A DNA stretch of 11,493 nucleotides, from contig JAGQUY010000011.1 in the NCBI GenBank assembly GCA_020438245.1, forward strand, positions 1 to 11,493. Direction: 5' to 3'. The notes under the pieces are model-generated. The model saw only the letters and a program-made list of their open reading frames with translations, was not told where the DNA came from and made no database searches. Each line of letters starts with the position of its first letter. Positions within the stretch are counted from its first letter, which is position 1. Below are positions 1 through 6,057 of the stretch, in pieces. Source of the DNA: Bacteroidota bacterium (GTDB taxonomy: Bacteria; CLD3; SB21). Made by a program: the position numbers and the translations under genes.

Positions 1-981
1 GACAGCGAGCTCGTTTACTACCGGAACCGAGCGAACAAAAAACGCCTGATAGACCCCACCCGTGTTGTTTGTGATCGGCAGGTTGGTAAAGTCAACTTGT
101 GTTAAGTCCGGATTAGAACCGCCAGGATTGGTACCGACGAATATTGAACTGCCATTCGCCTGGACCGTCAGGGCTACAGATTCAAAAATGATCTCAAAAT
201 CACCACTACTGGTCAAAATCAATTGGGCTGTGCTTACCGCTGTCGCCCCGTACTCGACTATTTCGTTCCAAGTAATGATAGCAGAATCACTCGTGGTTCG
301 AATGTAGACACCATCCGAATTTGCATCTCCCGGATTAAGATCTGCATAGAACATTGCCAACGTCGGAATTTGGCCCAGGAATAAGTTGACGTCGTAGAAT
401 GTGGTATTGAGTTTTTTGCCGAACGCGAGAATTCCATTGGCGCTTATATAAAGCGTGTCATAGGTGCTACCAAAAAAAGGAAACGCAAAAGGGATTGTGG
501 CCAGCGCCTGTCCATCGTCCTTGTTCAACGCGCCGCTGGGTTCTTTCAATTCATTAGTTAGGTTGGTTCCAAAATCGGTTCCAAACGCTGCGGTGCCGGT
601 GGATACATTGTGACCGTTTCCGTTGGGACTGAAGTGCAGACGCGCATTATCCAGATTGAACGGAAAGGTTCCTGCCGGCTGAGTCAGAGATCCGTTGTCG
701 AACAGTACCGCGATGTCTCCCACATCCTGGTCCGCCTGTGCAGCCGCCTGGATGCCTTTTTTAAGCATTTCGGCGTTGAATTTCTTCAGGGCGGCTTTCT
801 CCTGCAGATATCGGGCCCTACTTTCAGCGGGCGTGTAATCACGATCTACAAAAGTGCCGGTTGGCCGGCTCTTGTCTTTCTCACCAGGTCCTGTACCGGC
901 GAGTACTTGCTCACCGAACAACATCCAGACAAGCAGCGCGCCGACTACAAGCCTCCGTTCAAGGGGATAACCAAAACGCAT
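1..981 (-). CDS. Exported beta-sandwich (NIDO-like) protein, C-terminus beyond the window
   Basis: Reading the minus strand from the ATG at 981 gives 327 codons without a stop, running off the left edge, so the gene is partial at its 3' end. Residues 8-28 form a signal peptide (basic RR, hydrophobic core, likely cut after VLA). Residues 45-85 are charged, helical and Lys/Glu/Ala-rich. From about 88 (GDIAVLFDNGSL) the chain becomes beta-rich. PFAFPFFG (164-171), YISANGILAFG (178-188) and MFYADLNPG (210-218) match, from memory, the 'FPFYG...vNsNG.ltFG...aDLdP' pattern of secreted NIDO-like domains in Acidobacteria and FCB-type genomes, which often precede adhesive or protease modules. A strong AAGGAG lies just upstream. 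The gene follows the lipoprotein gene by 44 bases on the same strand, so co-transcription is likely. Molecular function is unknown. The reading frame is well supported; the domain name is moderate. Confidence 0.85.
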   Translation of the reverse strand, partial: MRFGYPLERRLVVGALLVWMLFGEQVLAGTGPGEKDKSRPTGTFVDRDYTPAESRARYLQEKAALKKFNAEMLKKGIQAAAQADQDVGDIAVLFDNGSLTQPAGTFPFNLDNARLHFSPNGNGHNVSTGTAAFGTDFGTNLTNELKEPSGALNKDDGQALATIPFAFPFFGSTYDTLYISANGILAFGKKLNTTFYDVNLFLGQIPTLAMFYADLNPGDANSDGVYIRTTSDSAIITWNEIVEYGATAVSTAQLILTSSGDFEIIFESVALTVQANGSSIFVGTNPGGSNPDLTQVDFTNLPITNNTGGVYQAFFVRSVPVVNELAV

Positions 982-986
982 GAGGA

Positions 987-992
987 CTCCTT
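987..992 (-). promoter_or_regulatory. Ribosome binding site of the exported protein at 981
   Basis: On the minus strand the sequence AAGGAG sits 5 bases before the ATG at 979-981. It is a near-consensus Shine-Dalgarno site, and it fixes the start of a gene whose stop lies outside the window. Confidence 0.75.
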
Positions 993-1025
993 CAGATTAT
1001 GATGTCAAATGGCAAAAAGGAATAA

Positions 1026-1397
1026 CTACTTCGAGGGAATCGGACAATCGGTTTCGACGACTAAAACCGCTTCTTGATCGCGTGATGAGCCATCCCGAAG
1101 ACTTGCCCTAAGATAGACCTGAAAATTCTTCGGAGAAAATCGAATCGATGGGCCGGATCCGACGGCTGTCCATGGTCCGGAAGATCGGTCAGCCGTCGAC
1201 CAAACCAGATCCTTCTCGGAAGCACCTTCAATCCGCGCAGTCCACTCCGTTTTTTCGCCGCAACGGGCCTGCCGCGGGCCGTCGATCGTTATCGAAACGG
1301 ACGTCTCTGAGACGGTCCGCACAGCTTTTCTCCCGCATCCCACGTTTGCAAGGATCGGAACAACCACCAATAAGACAATACGACAGGTTGCCTTCAT
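1026..1397 (-). CDS. Putative lipoprotein with a small Ig-like domain
   Basis: This is a 123-residue hypothetical protein. The N-terminus has a short basic start, a hydrophobic stretch (IVLLVVVPILA, residues 7-17) and NVGC ending at Cys21. That resembles a signal peptidase II lipobox, although Asn at -3 is not canonical. The rest (about 28-118) has alternating hydrophobic strands and Ser/Gly/Asp turns, with a Trp-containing core (W52, W67 region), like a single Ig/PKD-type beta-sandwich. Cys46 and Cys118 could form a disulphide across that domain. No clear Shine-Dalgarno site precedes the ATG at 1397. It is probably the first gene of a minus-strand pair with the exported protein at 981, and divergent from the VCBS protein at 1501. 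I do not recognise a named family. An overlapping plus-strand ORF and a longer minus-strand frame are less convincing because they lack this export signal. Confidence 0.65.
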   Translation of the reverse strand: MKATCRIVLLVVVPILANVGCGRKAVRTVSETSVSITIDGPRQARCGEKTEWTARIEGASEKDLVWSTADRSSGPWTAVGSGPSIRFSPKNFQVYLRASLRDGSSRDQEAVLVVETDCPIPSK

Positions 1398-1445
1398 ACT
1401 CGTTCAATTCGATACTTGATTTCAAAATAGATAGGTCGCATGGAA

Positions 1446-1473
1446 AAGATACGTGATTATTAAAATAATGCAA
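1446..1473 (-). promoter_or_regulatory. Possible promoter for the minus-strand lipoprotein gene
   Basis: On the minus strand TTGCAT (1473-1468) and TATCTT (1451-1446) are separated by 16 bases, about 50 bases upstream of the ATG at 1397. Both hexamers are only partial sigma70 matches and the region is AT-rich, so a chance match is quite possible. I saw no comparably spaced plus-strand pair for the divergent gene at 1501. Confidence 0.25.
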
Positions 1474-1500
1474 CTAAATTTCCGTCTTCGATCGGAGAAC

Positions 1501-3849
1501 ATGGAGAAATTGAGAATACTCAAATATTTCGCACTTTCCGCTGCCCTTGTTTCTTATCCGGAGGCGTCCGCTCAAACGTTCTCTCCGGACTTGACGCCCT
1601 GGACCTTCGTCATCGGATCGGATACGGTTTCATCGGCCCTCAGCGGGGGCTGGAAAGCGGGTAAACCGGATTTTGTGGATATTGATGCCGACGGAGATCC
1701 CGACCTCTTCGTGGTGCAACTCGACGGGCGCATTTCTTATTACGAAAACAACGGCACCCCGCAGCAGGCCCGCTTTGTATGGAAAACAGATGACTACGCA
1801 TCTCTGAATGCCGGCAATTGGGCACGATGGGTTGATCTCGATGCAGACGGCGATTTCGATCTTCTCTGCAGCGGAACAGCCAGCACGATCCGGCTTTTTC
1901 AAAACATCGGCACTCCTGCGGTGGCGCAATACACCCTCGCTGCCAATCCGCTGACCGACAGCAGCGGGCAATCGATTCTCAGTGAATTTACAAGTCTGCC
2001 CGATTTCGCCGATATCGACGGAGACGGCGACCTCGATTTCTTCACCGGACGAACTTCGGGTTCCATGGCATTTTATGAAAACGTGGGAACGGCGCAATCG
2101 TATGCGTTCCGATTTGTATCGGATCAATGGCAGAATATTCTGATTATCACGGGAGGCAAATCCGTTCAGCCGAGACATGGTGCCAATGGCATCCGCTTCA
2201 ACGACGTCGACGGGGACGGCGATCTTGATTTGTTCTGGGGAGACGTTTTTGCCCTTCGAATGGTGTTTCTTGAAAATCACGGAACGGCCTCATCCCCCGA
2301 CTTTCCGGCCATTACCAGCACGACCTTCCCGGACATATCCTTTCAGACCGTTGGTTTTAATATTCCGGCGTTTTGTGACATCGATGCGGACGGGGATCAC
2401 GATTTGTTTGTCAGCATTCTCAATCCCGACCCAGGCGAGCCCGGATTGTATTTTTTCAACAATAACGCGACAACTTCTCCCGCATCGCCGGAAGGCGTAC
2501 AACTCTTTGCGCCGCAGTTCACCCTGGTTACAACAGACTATCTGCAGGAAACGGATTTCGGGAGTTATTCAGCGCCTTCTTTTTATGATTTGAACGGCGA
2601 CCTGGTACCCGACTTGATTCTCGGCACCGCAGAGGGCTCTGTACGGTTCTTCACCAAATCTGCTTTTGGCCGACAATTCGTGGAAATCCCGGGCTCCACG
2701 GTCCACACCGGAAGGGAACGAATCATTCCTCTTGGAATCGATTTTGACCACGATGGAGACATGGACTTGTTTACCGGAGAGTTTAACGGAAAAATCACGT
2801 ATTGGGAAAATTCCGGCAGTCCTTTGCTACCCGTTTTTACGGAAAAAAGTATCGGTTTGGAATCCATCGACGTAGGAAATTTCTCCGCACCTGCGCTCGC
2901 GGATCTGGATGGCGATGGGGATTTGGATCTGATCGTCGGATCGGAAACCGGAACCGTGTACCTGTATTTCAATTTGAATACAATCGCCACTCCGCTTTGG
3001 ACCCTGGTCTCTTCCTTCCCAAATGCCGGAGAATACAGTGTACCCTCTGCCGTTTTTTGGAATGCAGATTCGTTGGTCGATCTTGTGGTCGGATCTTTTG
3101 ACGGATCGCTGAATGTTTATGTCAATCGGGGATCCCGCCAATCCCCCGTTTTCGACCGGTCGTTTACGCAGTATAAGAATCTCAAGGCAACCACTCACGG
3201 CGTTTGGCGGACGGTTGATGTGGATCAGGACGGCGACCTTGATTTGGCGGCCGGAAATGCCCGGGGAGGACTGTCGTTATTCGTAGCCTCGCCTCAGGCT
3301 CCATTGATCCTGAACATCGATCGTACCGGCGCCGTCGTCGATACTTTATTCCAAGCTTGGCCGGTCTACGAAGGATCGCCTGCGCCTCAATTCACTATCC
3401 TCTCCGGCCCGACAGGATTAAAGATCGACCCCTTGACGGGATTCATGCGATGGACTCCAGCATCGACCCAGGCGGGCCTCCAATCCATTGTCATTGAAGC
3501 GGAAAACAATCAGGGTCGTTCTGAATTTTCCTTTGCAGTAGATGTTGCCGCCGCCGGGACGTCGTCCAAGCCTTCCCGCCTGCTTTCGTTGTATCCCAAT
3601 CCGTTTTCTGAAACCTGTCTTATCCGCTATCAGGTCTCCGTGTCCGGCCGGGTTGAACTTTTCATATCCAACGTGCTCGGACAGAAGGTGCGAACGCTTG
3701 TTTCCTCCAGAGTAGAGAGCGGCGTCCACAGCGTGCAGTGGAATGGGGCCGACGAGCGGGGCAGCCGGGTAGCCGAGGGCATCTACTTTGTATCGATGAA
3801 AACGTCGGAATCGACGTCTGTCTTGAAGACCATTCGCCTCGGGAAGTAG
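1501..3849 (+). CDS. Large exported FG-GAP/VCBS-repeat protein with C-terminal sorting domain
   Basis: I start this 782-residue protein at the ATG at 1501. It has a GGAG four bases upstream and gives a proper signal peptide (residues 1-24, cut after ASA); the GTG at 1453 would add 16 residues in front of it. Residues 48-596 hold about ten VCBS/FG-GAP-like repeats of 51-70 residues. Most carry a D-x-D-x-D-G-D-x-D calcium-binding loop (near 50, 111, 171, 235, 293, 414, 468 and 573); the copies near 362 and 519 are degenerate. Residues about 604-683 look like a putative Ig/cadherin-like domain (FTILSGPTGLKIDPLTGFMRW). Residues about 692-782 (LYPNPF, VLGQKVRTL, GIYFV) match the FlgD-like/type IX secretion type A sorting domain. 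Inference: a surface or secreted beta-propeller-type adhesive protein. No enzymatic domain is visible. It is transcribed alone, divergent from the lipoprotein gene. Confidence 0.92.
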   Translation: MEKLRILKYFALSAALVSYPEASAQTFSPDLTPWTFVIGSDTVSSALSGGWKAGKPDFVDIDADGDPDLFVVQLDGRISYYENNGTPQQARFVWKTDDYASLNAGNWARWVDLDADGDFDLLCSGTASTIRLFQNIGTPAVAQYTLAANPLTDSSGQSILSEFTSLPDFADIDGDGDLDFFTGRTSGSMAFYENVGTAQSYAFRFVSDQWQNILIITGGKSVQPRHGANGIRFNDVDGDGDLDLFWGDVFALRMVFLENHGTASSPDFPAITSTTFPDISFQTVGFNIPAFCDIDADGDHDLFVSILNPDPGEPGLYFFNNNATTSPASPEGVQLFAPQFTLVTTDYLQETDFGSYSAPSFYDLNGDLVPDLILGTAEGSVRFFTKSAFGRQFVEIPGSTVHTGRERIIPLGIDFDHDGDMDLFTGEFNGKITYWENSGSPLLPVFTEKSIGLESIDVGNFSAPALADLDGDGDLDLIVGSETGTVYLYFNLNTIATPLWTLVSSFPNAGEYSVPSAVFWNADSLVDLVVGSFDGSLNVYVNRGSRQSPVFDRSFTQYKNLKATTHGVWRTVDVDQDGDLDLAAGNARGGLSLFVASPQAPLILNIDRTGAVVDTLFQAWPVYEGSPAPQFTILSGPTGLKIDPLTGFMRWTPASTQAGLQSIVIEAENNQGRSEFSFAVDVAAAGTSSKPSRLLSLYPNPFSETCLIRYQVSVSGRVELFISNVLGQKVRTLVSSRVESGVHSVQWNGADERGSRVAEGIYFVSMKTSESTSVLKTIRLGK
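1642..3288 (+). repeat. Array of ~10 VCBS/FG-GAP coding repeats
   Basis: The array encodes residues about 48-596 of the exported protein. Each unit has the pattern (hydrophobic)-D-(I/V/L)-D-x-D-G-D-x-D-(L/F)-(hydrophobic), then about ten residues, then an aromatic-rich strand (ISYYEN, IRLFQN, MAFYEN, VYLYFN) and usually an N-x-G-(T/S) turn. The units have diverged at DNA level, with only the GACGG(A/C)GA(C/T)-like Asp/Gly core remaining obvious, so the array appears old. Boundaries are approximate. Confidence 0.8.
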
Positions 3850-3861
3850 TCCGTTTTCATG

Positions 3862-3890
3862 TTGATTCTTTTGGGTTTGCTTGCTACATT
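3862..3890 (+). promoter_or_regulatory. Likely sigma70-type promoter of the inositol-lipid/signalling operon
   Basis: TTGATT (3862-3867) and TACATT (3885-3890) are separated by exactly 17 bases, in the only sizeable gap between the VCBS gene stop and the GTG at 3924. The predicted transcript would start near 3897, giving a leader of about 27 bases that contains GAGGA. Each hexamer matches the consensus at 4 of 6 positions. The architecture closely parallels the promoter at 11403-11431. A small inverted repeat (GCGTT-GCC-AACGC, 3895-3907) falls at the very start of the leader. Confidence 0.5.
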
Positions 3891-3923
3891 CGCGGCGTTG
3901 CCAACGCTGATTGAGGATTTTTA

Positions 3924-4661
3924 GTGAGTCTATTTCTGCCCGGTTTTGTGCAGTCAGGTTTCCTGAAGCTGGTCAAGCCGTTAATATCTCTTTTCACCCG
4001 TACACGCGTCAATCCCAACTGGTTCACGACGTTAGGTTTGATATTGAATATTGTTGCGGCTTTGAGCTTTGCTTGGGGAGCGAAGTACGGAACGCGTGAA
4101 GATCTCCAATACATCGGGTGGGGGGGATTCTTCGTGTTGATCGGAGGTCTGTGTGATATGCTCGATGGAAAGGTGGCGCGGGCAGCCGGCCTCTCAACAC
4201 GTTTTGGCGCGTTATACGACTCCGTCCTGGACAGATACAGCGAGGTGATTATGTTTCTCGGCATGGGATATTACCTCGTCGCAAAGGATTATTTTTACGA
4301 GTCGGTCTTTTGTTTTATAGCGCTCGGCGGATCAACCATGGTAAGCTATATCCGTGCACGTTCAGAAGCCCTCCACATCGAATGCAAGGTCGGTATCATG
4401 CAAAGGCCGGAACGCATTGTCTGGCTAGGAGCAGGTTCCATGTTTTGCGGGCTATCCACGCTTTTTGTTGATCCTTCCTACGTTTTGGATTTCAACGGTA
4501 TCCATCTTTTTAAACCAATCTATATTTTCACGGTCCCTCTGGTTATCGTTGCCGTACTGGCCAACACAACCTCAATCCAACGGATGATTCACAGTTATCG
4601 GGAAAGCGCAGTGAAAGAAGAAGCGAGCCAAATTCCCCAATCGTCACAAACCGTATCCTAA
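3924..4661 (+). CDS. CDP-alcohol phosphatidyltransferase, probable phosphatidylinositol-phosphate synthase
   Basis: This 245-residue membrane enzyme has the complete CDP-alcohol phosphotransferase signature D-x2-D-G-x2-A-R-x8-G-x3-D-x3-D. It spans D78, D81, G82, A85, R86, G95, D99 and D103, the metal and CDP-binding aspartates. Several hydrophobic segments follow (about 35-52, 62-78, 108-120, 126-144, 165-182, 198-213). The stretch YIRARSEAL (142-150) and VGIMQRPERIV (156-166) is typical of bacterial inositol-phosphate transferases. With myo-inositol-phosphate synthase 10 bases downstream, the likely reaction is CDP-diacylglycerol plus inositol phosphate to phosphatidylinositol phosphate plus CMP in the inner membrane. 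The start is GTG at 3924, six bases after GAGGA. The charged C-terminal tail (224-245) is probably cytoplasmic. Other head groups (glycerol phosphate, serine) are less likely given the neighbour. The phosphatase that would complete PI synthesis is not in the window. Confidence 0.88.
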   Translation: MSLFLPGFVQSGFLKLVKPLISLFTRTRVNPNWFTTLGLILNIVAALSFAWGAKYGTREDLQYIGWGGFFVLIGGLCDMLDGKVARAAGLSTRFGALYDSVLDRYSEVIMFLGMGYYLVAKDYFYESVFCFIALGGSTMVSYIRARSEALHIECKVGIMQRPERIVWLGAGSMFCGLSTLFVDPSYVLDFNGIHLFKPIYIFTVPLVIVAVLANTTSIQRMIHSYRESAVKEEASQIPQSSQTVS

Positions 4662-4671
4662 GAAAGGCGTT

Positions 4672-5988
4672 ATGTCCAGCTCATCTGTAGAAATCAAGCC
4701 CGCCCAGGGCAAACTCGGAATTCTATTGCCCGGCATGGGTGCCGTCGCCACCACGATGGTTGCCGGAGTTTTTGCTGTTCGTAAAGGTTTGTCAAAACCC
4801 ATAGGATCATTGACTCAAATGGGTACCATCCGCCTTGGCAAGCGGACGGACAAAAACGTTCCAGCCATCAAAGATTTTGTCCCATTGGTCGATTTGAACA
4901 ATATAGTCTTCGGCGGATGGGATATTTTCGAGGACAACGCATATCAAGCTGCCATGAAAGCCGGCGTGCTTGACAAAGATCTTCTGCAGCAGATTAAACC
5001 GGAAATGGAGGCGGTGCGCCCCATGAAGGCCGTTTTCGATCAAAAATATGTCCGTCGCCTCAGCGGACCCAATGTCAAGACCGGCAAGAATAAGATGGAC
5101 ATGGCCGATCAGCTGCGCCAGGACATTCGGGACTTCAAGAAAACAAACGGGTGCAGCCGACTGGTGATGGTGTGGTGCGGATCTACGGAAGTATTTATCA
5201 AACCCACCGACGTCCACCAAACGATCGAAAGTTTGGAAAAGGGTCTCCGGGAAAACGATCCGAATATCCCTTCCAGTATGATCTATGCGTACGCCGCAAT
5301 CATGGAGGGCATCCCGTATGCAAACGGCGCTCCCAATTTGTCAGCAGATATTCCAGCCCTGGTTGAATTGGCCGGAAAACAGAATGTGCCGATCTGTGGC
5401 AAAGATTTTAAGACGGGCCAAACCCTGATCAAAACGATACTCGCCCCCGGTTTCAAAGCACGGATGATCGGACTGAATGGCTGGTATTCTACCAACATTC
5501 TCGGCAACCGCGACGGCGAAGTGCTTGATGATCCGGAGTCGTTCAAAACGAAGGAAGAAAGTAAACTCAGCGTGCTGGAGCATATCCTGCAGCCGACCGT
5601 GTACCCGGATTTGTACGGCAAATTCTCCCACGTCGTCCGTATCAATTATTATCCGCCGCGGGGCGACAACAAGGAAGGCTGGGACAACATCGACATTTTC
5701 GGCTGGCTGGGCTACCCGATGCAAATCAAGGTCGATTTCCTGTGCAGGGATTCTATCCTGGCTGCCCCGATCGTGCTGGATCTGGCGCTGTTGCTTGATC
5801 TTGCAGGCCGAACCGGCTTTCGCGGCATTCAAGAATGGTTGTCGTTCTATTTCAAGAGCCCCCAGCATGCCGCATCGGTTTACCCGGAACATGATCTCTT
5901 CATCCAATTGATGAAGTTGAAAAATACGTTACGATGGATGCGGGGAGAAGAACTCATCACCCATCTCGGTTTGGAGTACTACGACTAG
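4672..5988 (+). CDS. ino1: myo-Inositol-1-phosphate synthase (inositol-3-phosphate synthase)
   Basis: This 438-residue NAD-dependent enzyme converts glucose 6-phosphate to 1D-myo-inositol 3-phosphate, the first committed step of inositol synthesis. The N-terminal Rossmann NAD loop is GMGAVATT (21-28). GKDFKTGQT (243-251) is the conserved lysine motif of the catalytic domain, NILGNRDGEVL (275-285) corresponds to the family's N-x-LGN-x-DG-x-x-L signature, and PRGDNK (to K334) followed by CRDSILAAPIVLDL aligns with the conserved C-terminal half of the yeast enzyme. Length is close to the Bacteroidota-type enzymes, shorter than yeast. It begins ten bases after the phosphatidyltransferase stop with AAGAAAGG upstream, so the pair is an inositol-lipid operon. 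The catalytic lysine region reads KTGQTL rather than the eukaryotic KSGQTK; I believe this is normal in prokaryotic members. Confidence 0.95.
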   Translation: MSSSSVEIKPAQGKLGILLPGMGAVATTMVAGVFAVRKGLSKPIGSLTQMGTIRLGKRTDKNVPAIKDFVPLVDLNNIVFGGWDIFEDNAYQAAMKAGVLDKDLLQQIKPEMEAVRPMKAVFDQKYVRRLSGPNVKTGKNKMDMADQLRQDIRDFKKTNGCSRLVMVWCGSTEVFIKPTDVHQTIESLEKGLRENDPNIPSSMIYAYAAIMEGIPYANGAPNLSADIPALVELAGKQNVPICGKDFKTGQTLIKTILAPGFKARMIGLNGWYSTNILGNRDGEVLDDPESFKTKEESKLSVLEHILQPTVYPDLYGKFSHVVRINYYPPRGDNKEGWDNIDIFGWLGYPMQIKVDFLCRDSILAAPIVLDLALLLDLAGRTGFRGIQEWLSFYFKSPQHAASVYPEHDLFIQLMKLKNTLRWMRGEELITHLGLEYYD

Positions 5989-6057
5989 TCGGGACCCCTT
6001 CACAATCCGGGCGGCCCGGCAGTCGCTGACTCGTTTTATTCCTCAACGCTTCGACAG

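Noticed and set aside
62..1002. Plus-strand ORFs at 62-307 and 610-1002
   Set aside because: They lie antisense to the 327-codon minus-strand frame, which has a signal peptide, ribosome binding site and recognisable domain pattern; the plus ORFs show none of these.
1416..1444. TTGATT at 1416-1421 as a plus-strand -35 box for the VCBS gene
   Set aside because: The base positions 17 downstream (CATGGA) do not resemble a -10 box, and 16- or 18-base spacing gives nothing better.
1148..1473. Plus ORF 1148-1456 and minus ORF 1228-1473
   Set aside because: Both overlap the lipoprotein frame at 1026-1397, and their products are low-complexity, Arg/Ser-rich or featureless, with no ribosome binding site.
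1453..1500. GTG at 1453 as the start of the VCBS protein
   Set aside because: The added 16 residues precede a typical signal peptide and there is no ribosome binding site in front of the GTG; the ATG at 1501 has GGAG upstream.
6007..6019. Inverted repeat CCGGG-CGG-CCCGG after the inositol-phosphate synthase gene, considered as a terminator
   Set aside because: The stem is only 5 pairs with a 3-base loop and no T-run follows, so termination is unlikely; it could at most attenuate.
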